A stretch of DNA of 64,000 nt, taken from assembly GCF_910596095.1 (NCBI RefSeq), contig NC_056553.1, forward strand, positions 16,312,725 to 16,376,724, read 5' to 3'. The notes under the pieces are model-generated. The model saw nothing but the letters and a program-made list of their open reading frames with translations, made no database searches and had not been told where the DNA came from. This DNA is from Thunnus maccoyii. Lineage: Eukaryota; Chordata; Actinopteri; Scombriformes; Scombridae. The translations under genes were made by a program, and so were the position numbers. Numbering within the stretch: position 1 is the first letter of the stretch; every line of letters starts with the position of its first letter. Positions 13,468-27,125 of the stretch are shown here, piece after piece.

Positions 13468-15299
13468 AGGGGGTGTGAAGAGCGACCTGATGTGAGCCAC
13501 TGCTCGTACCTCCAGTGGAGCTGCAGACTAGCAAGGAGGCAGAGGAGAGGAGTGCACACACGCATGTATGGAAATGCATACACTCAAGTATTCATGACAT
13601 GATATTAATTTGCACAAACACATCAGCCTCTCAACCCTTCCATCAAGCAAAACACAAGAACATTGACTTCTCCCCCACAATCAACCTCTGATATCAAAAT
13701 ATATAATTTGCCGCCGTGTCTCTTTGCACTTTTGTTTCTAGACTGACTGATACCGCATTCCCCAGCAGAAAGCAGTTTCCTTATCTGAAGGTCAACTTAA
13801 GCCAGAACAATGTTTGTCACCTCGCACTCTTAGACAAACCCAGCAGCGCCATCATAAACATTTAATGGAAGCGACTATCGTTGCACAGCAGATGGTGCTA
13901 ACAGTGCTAGCGCATGCCTTGGCTTATGTCGTTGCCAATAAATAGCTTTAAATGTAAGGAGAATGTCAGGTGGAGAGAAGAAGGACACTGCTGAAATCAC
14001 AGGATGATATGAAGCACTCTGCTATAATGTTTCTTAGCTAATTTTACCATGGCAAAGATTGGAAGCATTTGTACATTTTAGATAATATCAGTATAGTGTT
14101 CTTTGGGGGGGGTTGGGGTTTGTCATGGAGTGGTGTTGTATTGGTTGCACTCCAAACGATTCGATTCAACAGCACAAACACGTTATTTTGCATCTGAATG
14201 GTTCAACCAGCAAAAAGTTGTCCAGAAAAAGGAAGAAACACCCATCAGGATTTTCTTCATGTCCTGTTCTCCAAACCGCAGACAATTGTGAGCTTACAAT
14301 TTATTCATTTCATGGTTTTGAAAGATATATAGTTCTTTCTAAAGATAACAGTGTATTCTCCAGGATGGTGTGGTAGATCTAAGATGAAACAGGTCTTAGA
14401 TCAGACTTGACCCCATTAAATATCTTTCTTATTACTTTTTTCCAGTTTCACTTTAAACAAGTATAGATTCTTTACAGTCTAGTTATTATCATTACATGCA
14501 GTGTCTCTCTGAAGATGGTGAGCCAGCTGCAGACTTTGGTGCGAAACACAGTCGTACATTCACCTCATTTTAGTAATTGGACAGCTCAGTATTGAACAAA
14601 CATGATTTATAGAAAATGATTTTCTCTCCCGAACTGTGAAGCGTGATGAAATTTGATAGCACACTGGTCTAAAGGAGAGAAGCATCTAACGCCCTGACTG
14701 AATGAGTTCAATTTGCCTCTGGATGACAAGTCGTGTTAAAAGGGGACACGCGTTCCTCGCTAAACACATTCAGATATGATGGGAAAATAATCTGTTTCGG
14801 TTTGTACTGGGAGCGCAGTGACTTGCTAGATGATATTTTAAAGGTGCAATGGGTTCCTTTCAATTAACGGTTACATCCTGTGAGTGATCAGTAAAATTAG
14901 CATCAATAAACAGGATCACTGATGACAAGACTGAAAGCTGGATAGAGAAATGTTTTCAACCTGTACAGTAAATAGAAGTAAAACAAATGCACACATTTTA
15001 ACTATGTGTGTACACTGGCTTTAAATAGAGACTACCACTTACCCTGCCTGTGGTCCTGTTGGTGATTACAGTATACTGATGCATCACAGATAATTTGGCA
15101 CTATTTTTTGAGCACCTTTAACATGTTTTTACACAAAAAAACCCCATTGAGAGACAAGAATAGAGCAGCAACCGTCCTCTCTCCCTTTTTAAAAAAAAAA
15201 AAAAAAAAGGCCCCAAACACCCATAATTCCTCTACCTCTCTACCTGCCCACTCAGTGCGAGTGTCTGCGAGTCTCTCCCCTCCTCGCCCACCCTCTCTC

Positions 15300-15530
15300 C
15301 TGGGTAATTTGTTGTGTAAATACGGTCTACTTACAGCTGACGGGCCCTTTCGGCTGTGGCGCTGGAAATGCAATTACAGGCAGCAAACATCTCCATTGTT
15401 ATCACTGGAGGGTGCAACGCTCATTTCGGTCCCCTACTGCAATGGGGGCCGTTATTGATCGGTATCAGCTTTGAGGAGGGGATTACTAATGAAGCCGTCT
15501 GAAAAGCCTTTTGTGCTTGGTAAAGACTTT
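15300..15530. promoter_or_regulatory. Candidate conserved non-coding element
   Basis: This repeat-free block of mixed composition contains ATGCAATTA (about 15368), a SOX-type CCATTGTTAT (about 15391), GTTATTGATC (about 15450) and GGATTACTAATGA (about 15480). There is no open frame with coding character. The motif mix resembles developmental enhancers, but that is inferred from appearance only. Confidence 0.25.
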
Positions 15531-16153
15531 GCACATGTGTGTGTGTGTGTGTGTGTTTGTTTGTAAATGTATGTGTGTATGAGAGGCTGACTTAGATAAT
15601 GCGTGTTACTAAATGTGGGTTCCATCCTGTTGAACAAGACTCCAAACACTTGTTACTGTGCTGTAGTGCTCTGCTGCCTCTGGTGTTAGTTGTGATCATT
15701 ACATCTACCACTGCTATTTCACCCCCTGGCTACATCTTTTTTTAGCATTTACTTTCCTCTTTCACATTAATATCACACTAATAAAAATAAAATCATTTTT
15801 ATTAACTGCTATGGAGGGTTTTTGCAGCCTGGTGCAGCGTGTTAGCAGCACGCTGGTGAATTGGTGTCTTCTTAGAAGCTAGTTGCAAAATACTGCATTA
15901 TGCTTTCTAATTATACTGTTAAGTTTTATTATTAATAAATTATGGGAACCCTAATCCAAATGTTACACAAAGACTACTAACCTAAAATTCTCATCTTTTT
16001 TTTATGAGAATCCACACAGAGATTTTTGTTTATGTTCATTTGAATGCATGAGGACTTTTTGATGCTCCCAAAGAGAGCAATAAAAGTTCATGCGCCCACT
16101 CACACATACGGCAAAATGCTACAATATCTGCATTGACTTCTCTCTGCTCTCAG

Positions 16154-16174
16154 ACGACCCTTTTGGCTCCGCTG
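16154..16174 (+). CDS. Possible 21-bp microexon
   Basis: A pyrimidine-rich tract ending CTCTCTGCTCTCAG is followed by 21 bases and then GTATGA. Read in phase 1 the 21 bases encode x-D-P-F-G-S-A, and joining to the exon at 19040 is in frame (GCT G|AT AAC). D-P-F is a known endocytic adaptor-binding motif, which may be chance. No transcript evidence exists, so this is a weak call. Confidence 0.25.
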
Positions 16175-19039
16175 GTATGAACTTTGTGGAAACGGAGACA
16201 ACTTCAGGCTAGACATAATTCTCATACACCCAAAGCATAGTGACTCTGGCTCAATGCTCACTCGGTTATTAAGTACCATAACTTCACATACAACTTATTT
16301 TCCTTGCCTGCTCTGAGTCAAGCTGGTCTTAATACCATGCTTGTTTGGCAGTCTTTGAAGCAGAATAGGCTCTTTTTGTCCCTGTTTGATGTGCGTGCAG
16401 GCGCCTGTGGACAAATGATTTGCTTCATTCTCTCCTGTCTTTGTTCCTTTGTGTTCATTTTTGCCTTTGCTTGAAGTGATTGCACCAAAACTGCTTTTGC
16501 ATATTCATAAAATTCTTATTTTCTAATGCGCTTCATGTTTTGTCTCTTCTAGAAGGCTGTTGAAACAATGCAATTATCAAGTGTTGGGTCGGGTTAATAG
16601 TATGCAATATTCTGATGTTTGAGGCGTAGCATTTGCTAAATCAGGTTGTATGATTAATTAGTCTCTTTATTCTTCACAAGAGAATAGATATTTCAGCTGT
16701 ATGTCTCAAGAATTGTTCATTATTCCTGTATTGGCGCACTTAAAACGATGGAACACTTTTATAAAATTGACAGACCAAGAATTCATGTGTCTCAGTGCAG
16801 AGTGTTACATTTTTATTTTATCAAAATTTACAAAACCCACGAAATACTTTGGACTAATGTAAGATATTTTGCACTAATGATGTACCACAGTTGTCTTGGC
16901 ACCAAATTTTCTGAGATTGGAGGAAAATTGGCCCTTTGAACAGCACCAAACTTACAGCTTAATGATTACTTTACTTTTGCTAAAGTGATGCTTTTGAGAA
17001 ATGTCTTCAGTCAAGTTCTGAAAATTTACTCTTACTAATCTATCACAATTTTATGTAGTTACACATTTGAATTATAAATGTTTTGTACACAGAGAATGTT
17101 ATTTTAGTACCTTATACACAGTTTCCCATACACTATAAGGATGTTGTACTGTACTATATTCACATGTAAAACAACTCTTTCAAGTTACCTAGCCAGTCAA
17201 AAGGATTTTCTTTTATCTGTATAGCAACAATAATCAGGCACACTGTTTTCAGTGGAGCTGATAATAATATTAGTCTCACAAATTCTAATAAAATAGAGCC
17301 ATTAATGGGGTGTAAACTAGTTACAACTGTGGTTTGTGCCACTCAGAGCACTAATCCTTCAACTCACTTTCAAATTCTGCTCAAAGCCCGCTGACACCAA
17401 GCAGGCAAACCAGATAATTAGATCAAAATGGCTGAAAAAATCAAGTCAGTGCTAATAACAGCCACTGCTCGAGTGCTTTAGACACAAAAAGAAAACAAGC
17501 TACTGCGCATCTTGGTTTGTTAAGTTGCTGAGACACAAACACATGAAAGCCTTACAAAAAAACTTGCTTGAATCAGAGACAACAGCTACAGAAGAACTTT
17601 TTTGGATTCTCCATGAATTGATAAAAAGAAAATCTGAACACAACTAAAGCAAAATTCGGCAGATTTGCTGACCCTGGATGGTTAGAAAATCTGTTAGCAA
17701 TGTTGTACTATTTAATTCGCTGCAGATGGTAAGACCATACCAAAATAGTCAGAGATAAAAGTGAATTAATATGGTTGCAACAGAAAGCCTCAGGTGAATA
17801 TCTTCTATGGCAGGTTTGCCCTTTTCACATTAGACACGATGCAACAGCTCCACTCCCAGGGTGCTTGTCAGCTCAGCTTGTTCAGAGCAAATGATGCGTG
17901 CATAAATGTAACAGTTAATGTGAAAAATGGCACTCAAATTCATATTTCTACTAATGATTTGTACTTTTGCTTAAAGGCTCATTATTTTGCATGACTAAAT
18001 TCCTCACAAAAACAGTTGTGAAGTTGTTTCAAAGTTAACTCAAAGCTTTGAAGGTTCTTTCAACAGCGGTCCTTTGACTGATCTTACAAATCACAGAGAC
18101 TCACACTGGTAGAATCAGATGCCCCTGTTTATAGATATTACTGAGCTTCCTGGTTTGACCACTGGAGGTCAGTGTTGGTCAGGTGTTCCTCCAGGTCTGA
18201 ATCAATCAGTTCACCCTCAGTTCAACTTTTGGAACATCCAGGTTGTTCTATGCAGCTTTATAAAAGCTAAATAACACTGAATGTCCTGTTAACAAATTCT
18301 CTTCTACTGACCATGTCTCATTGTGTGGACATAGGCACTGAGAAAAACATGTTCCCCCCCGATCATTGAAAAATATATGAAATAAAAGAAATATTTAAAT
18401 CTTTTAAAATTTCATCTATGATCATCATATGGGTGAAAAATTACTCTAAAAGTGTATCTGCTCCTTTTTTTGTAGGCCACTGTCTCCTTCAATCACTGCT
18501 TGTCATTATAAAGGATGCCAAATAAAAAGAAGCCTCATGTGGCTCGCACACCTCAGTGGTCATCTTTCCTGTTAGTGGCAGCTGAAGGATTCGCTTTGAG
18601 AGGATTTGTTAGCACTTCAGTAACCACAAAGTGAGAGTATGCTCAGTGGCCTTAGCATAATAGCCTTTGAGTTTCTCTGTGTGTGTGTGTGTGTGTGTAG
18701 TTTGGCTGTGAACCTTGTGTGGCCTCAGACAGCCTCGCTAGGTCCAAATTTCTGTGCTCAAACACAAAGCAAAGTCATGTGGACCACCTCGTCTCAGCTA
18801 CACAGGGATACAAACTTTTCTAGACCACATCCTCTCTAATGAGGCCTTGACACACAGTTGCTACCAAAGGCTATGTGAATCTACAACATAACTAATTACA
18901 TTGGAAACTAATTACCTTATTTAACTCACTAAATCGTTTAACAATTTAAAGTGTCGGTAATGTGATGCTACATTATCACTCAGCAGGCGGTCATCACTGC
19001 TGCATTAATGGCTATTATGTCTCTGTCTCCTTTGTCCAG

Positions 19040-19185
19040 ATAACCAGGTCCTGCAGTTTGGGAAGCTGGTGAGCACCTCCAACACTTACGAGCCAGTTGC
19101 CCCTGGAAACCCCAGAAAGCCTGTAACTGTGACCACAGACCAGCCTCTGCTTTGGAGCATGGGCATCCAGAACGATAGTGAATGA
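19040..19185 (+). CDS. Last coding exon of an unidentified plus-strand gene
   Basis: A strong acceptor (GTCTCCTTTGTCCAG) precedes an open frame entered in phase 1 that runs 47 codons to TGA. The peptide begins (D)[18 protein letters not shown] and ends [12 protein letters not shown]; it is hydrophilic, without a membrane segment or a domain I recognise. A downstream AATAAA at 19812-19817 fits a 3' UTR of about 650 bp. The gene is tail-to-tail with sec61g. In human the tail-to-tail neighbour of SEC61G is VSTM2A, but this peptide does not match the VSTM2A C-terminus I know, so I leave it unnamed. Upstream exons lie in, or to the left of, this window; a possible 21-bp exon is at 16154. Confidence 0.7.
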
Positions 19186-19811
19186 CACAGAAGAGGATCC
19201 TTTTAATGAGTCAATATTTGACTTGTTAGAACATGTAATGCTGTTCTACAGTTGTGCTATGATAAAACTTCTTTAAAGAAATGTTATCATAGTCATGACT
19301 TGGTAAGCACTGGTGCAAATTTTAAAACTGACCAAGGAGCCTTTTTTATTTTATTATATTGTCCACCTATGTCAAAGATGTCTATTTTTACTGTATTCAA
19401 GTAACACTTGGGTTTTTTTTTTTTATAGAACTTTGACATCCTGTGCTTCTTCATTTTCTCAAGGTTACACTCAAAATTCACTGTATAGAATTTAATCCCT
19501 GCAAATGAATATGCACCTCATACTGACCAGAGAACACCAGGCCTTACTTCATACCAACATCTGGTTTCTTTAATTAAAACTGCATAATTTAATATCAGAC
19601 AAATTTAAGATAATTACAGGAAAGATTGATCACCATACCTACATACAGATCATCTTAAGCTCTGATGTCTTCCTTTCAATACTTGTGGGAGCCTGCAGAT
19701 CATAACTTATGTGCCTTGGACTATAGTCCTCCTCAATCTGTTCCAATCAGTTTCAAACTATTTGTGCCTTTATATGAGGGGTAAATATTGTACTTCTGAG
19801 AGTCAAAAATG

Positions 19812-19817
19812 AATAAA
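19812..19817 (+). terminator. Polyadenylation signal AATAAA of the plus-strand gene
   Basis: Canonical AATAAA about 630 bp after the TGA at 19183-19185, followed by an A-rich stretch. Cleavage is expected near 19830-19840. Confidence 0.55.
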
Positions 19818-19898
19818 AACCAACCATTGCAGACATATTTTTATGGCAGCAAGGGTATTGGAATACACAGGACAAATCAGTCTGTGGGTTTCCATTGT

Positions 19899-19904
19899 TT
19901 TATT
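19899..19904 (-). terminator. Polyadenylation signal AATAAA of sec61g
   Basis: The plus strand reads TTTATT here, which is AATAAA on the minus strand, about 140 bp after the sec61g stop codon. Cleavage is expected near 19880, so the two convergent transcripts end within about 50 bp of each other. Confidence 0.65.
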
Positions 19905-20045
19905 TACACAGCGAAATATAAATGTTGTGCACAGAATGTAAAAATGCCATCCCTTCAGTCCCCTGTCACACCAGCCCCATAAACACTTTTCACCATCGTC
20001 TCCTGTCCCCGGGTTTTGCAGTTTGTGTTCTTGTTTGACCAGGAT

Positions 20046-22020
<1,975 letters not shown>

Positions 22021-22374
22021 TCAGTGTTAAAGCTCAAGCTTGGACTGCTCTCAGTGCTGACGTAGAGCTTTTTTATGACTCCCACAACCTTATAATCGCA
22101 AATATACCGTGAATTTTCTCTTTTCCCAACAAATATTAAACAGTATATAAAAAAGAAACGTGCTCTTATCATTGGAAATCATGATTTGAAGATAGTTAGG
22201 ATAGCATCTCTTTCCTTCCTAGTTGCTATTGTAAGAAAAGCTATCATGTCGACGTAACGTTAGGGTTCGCTGGACAACCAACCAACAAAACCAATGAAAG
22301 GCAACGTCTAACACCAATTTGTGGGTTATACTTTTATTTAAAAATACAACAATATTTAATTGAGTGGCACTTAC

Positions 22375-22490
22375 CGAGTCTGAGGTCGTGTTTGACGAGA
22401 AGACAGTCCGAGGAGTGAGGGCCACGTAGCTCTGAGAAGACGGTTAATGGAGAAGAGCTGACGTATACTTTACACGCGCATGCGCAGGAT
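22375..22490 (-). promoter_or_regulatory. sec61g: sec61g 5' non-coding exon and promoter with NRF-1 site
   Basis: A donor GACTCG|GTAAGT at 22375 marks the end of a non-coding first exon on the minus strand. Just upstream, 22475-22486 reads CGCGCATGCGCA, a match to the palindromic NRF-1 consensus YGCGCAYGCGCR. No TATA box is seen. This fits a broadly expressed housekeeping promoter. The transcription start itself (about 22440-22465) is inferred. Confidence 0.65.
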
Positions 22491-22499
22491 CGTCTCTGT

Positions 22500-23447
22500 C
22501 TTATTTCTTTGAGCTTGAATAATTGTCCACACTGACACCTACAGACTGGGAGGTTACTAACAGACACATGCTTCTTGGTATGGTCTAACTAATTTTACTC
22601 TGTTCTGACACAGGAGTTGTCAATTTAAAAGTTACATTTATTGCTCTTTATCCCACCCAATGGAGAATTAAGTGGATTAAATGTTGCCTACCTATTATTT
22701 CACATGGCAATGAATTACCCAATACCAAAATCCCTGGCTTCTATAAATATCTTGTGTAATGAATAGAAAACTATTTCACTATTAGTTTGTACAATCAAAA
22801 TGCCTTCCCTCTACACGTTTTTGGGATGCACATGTATATTATGTAGGTTCTTATCTAAATAGAAAATTTAGAGGACCATCTTCTGTCTCTATGAAGGGCT
22901 CGTAGCATCTCATGTTACGTAAATATTAGGGTCAGTTGTCATCAGTGGCAGCTGGTGACTCAAAAAAGTGGGGAGGACAGGAGGAAAACCAACATGGAAT
23001 CTTACAATAAACCGCATCAAACTATATCATTGTACCCCACCTGATGAAATCGGAGGCGTAGGGGGCAATTTTATATGCCAATAAATCAATTTGCTTTCAA
23101 AAACAAAAACCCCTGAGGCTGCTTCTTTAAAGACATTTATACATATTGTTTCTAAACAAAGAAGTGCTCATTTTAGCTGGTGGAGTGGTTCAGAAAGTGT
23201 CATTTTACCAACAAAGTGAAATTCAAATTTATAGTATTGTTCTATTGTTACAACAAATTTATGTTCTCATCAAAAACAGACAACATATCACATGATTTAC
23301 ACATATTTCCTATGTATTTTCTTAGTATACAGAAATATATGAAGTGTAGGTTCACATCAGAAAGTATTAATGCATGTATCAAATACATGACTTACACACT
23401 CTTATCTATGTGGACGACATACAAAATATAGTATACAAAGCTGACAT
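22500..23447. other. Non-coding interval upstream of sec61g
   Basis: AT-rich sequence with no supported exon. At about 22935-22985 it contains CAGTGGCAGCTGGTGACT followed by a GGGGAGGACA stretch, resembling the terminus of a fish DNA transposon. The matching far end was not clearly found. Confidence 0.4.
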
Positions 23448-23455
23448 GTTAACAC

Positions 23456-24191
23456 TAGGGGTGCAACGGATCACAAAACTCACGGTTCGGATCGTATCAC
23501 GGATTTGAGTCACGGATCAGATCATTTTAAGGATCAGAAGGAAAAAAAGGGGGAGAGACAAATAAAATGTTGTTTTCCATTTATTCTGTAACAGACTTAC
23601 AGCAAGGGACAGCAAGGAACTCTTGCCCATGGTCTTGAAATGAAAATGACATTCAAGATGTCCAATGTTTAAATAAAATCTTAAATTATATAAAATATCA
23701 ATGCTCAATTATTGTTAAATTAAATTGCAATATGAAGCATGATACCTTCCTCTTGTAAACACGTTAGTGAATGAAACAGCCTCTGTCCACATCATCAAAA
23801 CTTGATAACTTAGAAACATGAACACTCGTGTTGTCCTGCAGCTTGTTGACCGAGCCACAAAACTAACATTCAGCGGGAAAAGTGCACCGCTAACGTCAAT
23901 TAGCAGCTAACGTTACGTAGCTAATTAGCTGCTCAGCTGCAGCACATTAAACAGCAGGTAAACATACCTGCAGACGTCACCTCGGACCCGTTAGATGCTG
24001 GTTTGATCGTCACTCTTAAAAATCCCTATTAGCGACACGCTGTCTGTCCATGACTTGTACTTACAGCAGTTGTTTTTCTTTGTCTTAAATGAGACATTAA
24101 ATTTTGCAATTAATCCACAGTTCACATGGGTGCCGAACCGTGTGGGGCCATCGTACGGATCACGGATCAACTACGATCCGTTACACCACTA
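23456..24191. mobile_element. Non-autonomous hAT-type element with perfect target duplication
   Basis: The element starts TAGGGGTGCAACGGATCA and ends, read inverted, TAGTGGTGTAACGGATCG. It is flanked on both sides by GTTAACAC (23448-23455 and 24192-24199), a perfect 8-bp duplication typical of hAT insertion. The subterminal regions carry repeated CACGGATC/GATCCG words, possible transposase-binding sites. At 736 bp it has no transposase frame. The exact duplication suggests a younger insertion than the element at 11568. Confidence 0.88.
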
Positions 24192-24199
24192 GTTAACAC

Positions 24200-24427
24200 T
24201 TGTTATTCTAGTTACTTTACTCAATACTCAATATACGACTCAGCTTAAAAACGAACTGATAAAAATTGTCTCAACAAGGAGCCAGACCTCTTGCACACTC
24301 AATCACAAATCACACAACACCAACAGGTGACTGAACAACCACTCAATTAAAAACTGAATCAATTCCAAATGAATGAGTGAGTCCAGACAGCTCACTGTAA
24401 CTTCAACAAGCAAACTACCCACAACAC

Positions 24428-24482
<55 letters not shown>

Positions 24483-26293
24483 TGCATTCTTGTTAAGGAG
24501 ATAAATTAACACAACAGCCATAGAGACATTTAACCATCAGAGATGAAATTAGCGACCAAAGGGACACAGAGAGAGAAGCTGTATCTGACGTCTTCTTCTT
24601 TCTTTCATGGAGATTAAGTAACCATGTCATAACGTCCATTTGTAGCTGTTGGTCATCTTGTTTGTTAGTTAACAGAACTTTATGGCTGCTGCTTAACCAG
24701 TCTGATATCATTAGCTACAACGACAAACAAGCTAACTCTCCTGGTTGTTTCTCCGGTTGTTTCTCTCTCCAGCCTCCCAGGCGACGTCCTCCCGCTGCTG
24801 CGCTGCACAGTCCAAATCCATCCTACTGTTAGCTTAACAATAGTCCTTAACAGTCCTTCCATGGATGTATGAAGACTCCTTCAGGCTGCTACAACAAGCT
24901 AACTGTTGCATTGGCTAACACAAGGTGCTATCCACTGCTCATTATCTACTGCTGCTACTCTACCTTACAGTGGAGTGAATTGAAGATGAAATCTGGAAAC
25001 TATCATTGGACTAACGCGATGTCAATATTACATTCTGGTTGGTGATTGGTTAGGAGTATCTTGGCCAATCATAGATTAGCATGAAAAAAATGAAGTACAT
25101 TAAATCCATGTAAGAGATCCCGCCCTGCGGAGGACAGCATGAGCCCATCCTCCTCTGTCCCCCACTCCCCCAGCGCCCCCCCACTCTCCCCCACCACCAC
25201 TTCACACACACTGCCCTTTCTCCTCCTGCCCTGCAGGTGTCGCTGTTGAAGCATTTTAAACAGAATTTCAATAATGGATTTTTTCCAAAGAAGAGAGAAA
25301 AAATATTTTATAAATAATACTGACATTAGGTAATGGTTTATTTTAATCAAATATTCTTTTTTATATTTTGATCTCCCTGTTGCCTCCACTGGTTGTCATA
25401 ATAAGTATATGACATTTACACTTATAAGTCAGCCAATGCACTTGTGCAGAGTATATAATACAATTCTATGTAATAAAGCAATATTTTTATTGTCAGTTCG
25501 TTAACTGTCATGTAACAGATTTCAAATCTGTTTCTGAAAATAGAGTACATTTCACTGAACAAAGGACTGATGACTGATCGGGTAGTTATTTGTGATCAAT
25601 TAGGCCTTAGTCTTAATCCCACACTCTGAGGGAGCATTGGTCACACTCCTGTAGCCACTCCACTTGCTCATGCCACATTCCTTTGGTCTTACATACTCCC
25701 TCATGTGATTTAGATTAAGATATGGTTTCTAATTAGATGATTTCTCTTTATCTTTGTTCCACAAAATAAATACTCAAAAGTGCCAAAGTAGTACAAAAAA
25801 GTCCATGTGGTGCAGTCCACTGCATTCTTCATACTGTTTACCATTCATTAATGAGGCATCCATCTATTAGACCAGTGAATAAAACCTAACATTGCTTTGC
25901 ATACATAACACAAGTCTCCAAACTCTTTTTTTCTTTTCTTTTCTTTTCTTTTTTTTACTTTTGTCACTTTAATGAATTGATCATATGGAGCAAGTCACAT
26001 TACAATTCAGTCATTTGTTTGGGTGGTACTGGCTAAGACTTTAAGACCCCTATTCTCTAAATATTAATACACTAAGCTTACCTAATCTCTTCACCCTCAA
26101 AGGTGAAATGCATCCCATAATCACATGTTACTGCTTCTGGAAATGTCAACCCAAGAACATGGAAAATGGTAACATCACATAAATATACTCAGAATCCACA
26201 TACTGTATATAGTAACTCTTAAAAGTAACAAAAAAAGCAGAACTTTGCTGTATGATTGATTGTTTACACTATGTACAAATTGTAGACAGTATA
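24200..26293. other. Repeat-rich non-coding interval
   Basis: Contains the (AT)n array at 24429-24480, text such as GTTAGCTTAACA and CAAGCTAACTGTTGC at 24700-24960 reminiscent of fish DNA-transposon interiors, a C-rich tract (25155-25200) and a TTTTC repeat (about 25927-25952). No exon with paired splice sites was found. Confidence 0.45.
24429..24480. repeat. (AT)n microsatellite
   Basis: Pure AT dinucleotide array of about 26 units. Confidence 0.95.
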
Positions 26294-27125
26294 CAGTGGT
26301 GGAAAGTAACTACGTACATTTACTCAAGTACTGTACTTAAGTACATTTTTGAGGTACTTGCAATTTACTAGAGTATTTTCATTTTATGCTGCTTCATACT
26401 TCCACACCACTACATTTCAGAGGGAAATACTGTACTCTCTACTCCACTACATTTATCTGACAGCTTCAGTTACTTTTCAAATGAAGATTTGACACAATGG
26501 ATAATATAACAAGCATTTAAAATACAACACATTGATAAAGATTAAACCCGTGGTTTCCAACCTTTTTGGCATCATCAAACTGTCATTTTTCCCTCTAAAC
26601 TTCTCACATGGTTTCATTTAAATAAATATTCAAATGATCCAATATTTCACCAAAATCAAAGATTAGAGAAAAAGTCCAAAAACTGAAAACAGATTTGTGT
26701 ATCAGAACTTTGTTTTTTCTTCTTTCCTCTCCCATTAATCATCTCATAACCCCTCTGATTTATCTGGTGACCCTTTGGAGGGACCCGACCTCTATGTTAG
26801 GAACCACTGGACTAAACTAGCGAACTGTATATAAAGTAGTTCAAACTAGATCTACCTCCAGCAGCTACAACAGTAACATGCTGCTTACAAACTGATACTT
26901 CAGTATTAATAACCTCATGATGTCATATATAATAATATATCAGTCAGAGAGACCAAACCACTACTTTTACTTTAATACTTTAACTATATTTTGCTGCTAA
27001 TACATATGTACTTTTACTTAAGTGGGATTTTTCTTGCAGGTCTTTTACTTGTAATGGAGTATTTTGACGTTGCTGTGTTGGTACTTTTACCTAAGTAAAG
27101 GATCTGAGTACTTCTTCCACCACTG
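26294..27125. mobile_element. MITE-like element with CAGTGGTGGAA ends, itself interrupted
   Basis: Both ends carry the 11-bp inverted terminus CAGTGGTGGAA, followed on the left by TACTCAAGTACTGTACTTAAGTAC-like stretches. This is a very common dispersed fish repeat whose interior is rich in TACTTTTACTTAAGT words. Flanks read AGTATA and TATATA, so a TA- or TATA-type target duplication is possible but unclear. A second element (26548-26810) has inserted inside. No protein is encoded. Confidence 0.7.
26548..26810. mobile_element. Nested MITE-like insertion
   Basis: Left end CCGTGGTTTCCAACC and inverted right end CCAGTGGTTCCTAAC form imperfect terminal repeats of about 15 bp. Flanking bases ATTAAAC and ACTAAAC differ at one position and may be a decayed target duplication. 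It splits the CAGTGGTGGAA element, so it is the younger of the two. Confidence 0.55.

Larger units (their letters stand above)
12445..19039. other. Non-coding interval upstream of, or intronic to, the plus-strand gene
   Basis: This stretch probably includes introns of the plus-strand gene ending at 19185. It contains pyrimidine-rich tracts (12960-13330), the G run, an A run (15191-15208) and TG runs (about 15536-15555 and 18680-18699). Apart from the possible microexon at 16154-16174, no exon could be supported. Confidence 0.5.

Noticed and set aside
13309-13579. Minus-strand open frames with long poly-proline
   Set aside because: They arise solely from the 32-base G run; there are no splice sites or domains.
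19040-19185. Assignment of the plus-strand exon to vstm2a by position alone
   Set aside because: The tail-to-tail position beside sec61g fits human VSTM2A, but the peptide does not match the C-terminus I know.
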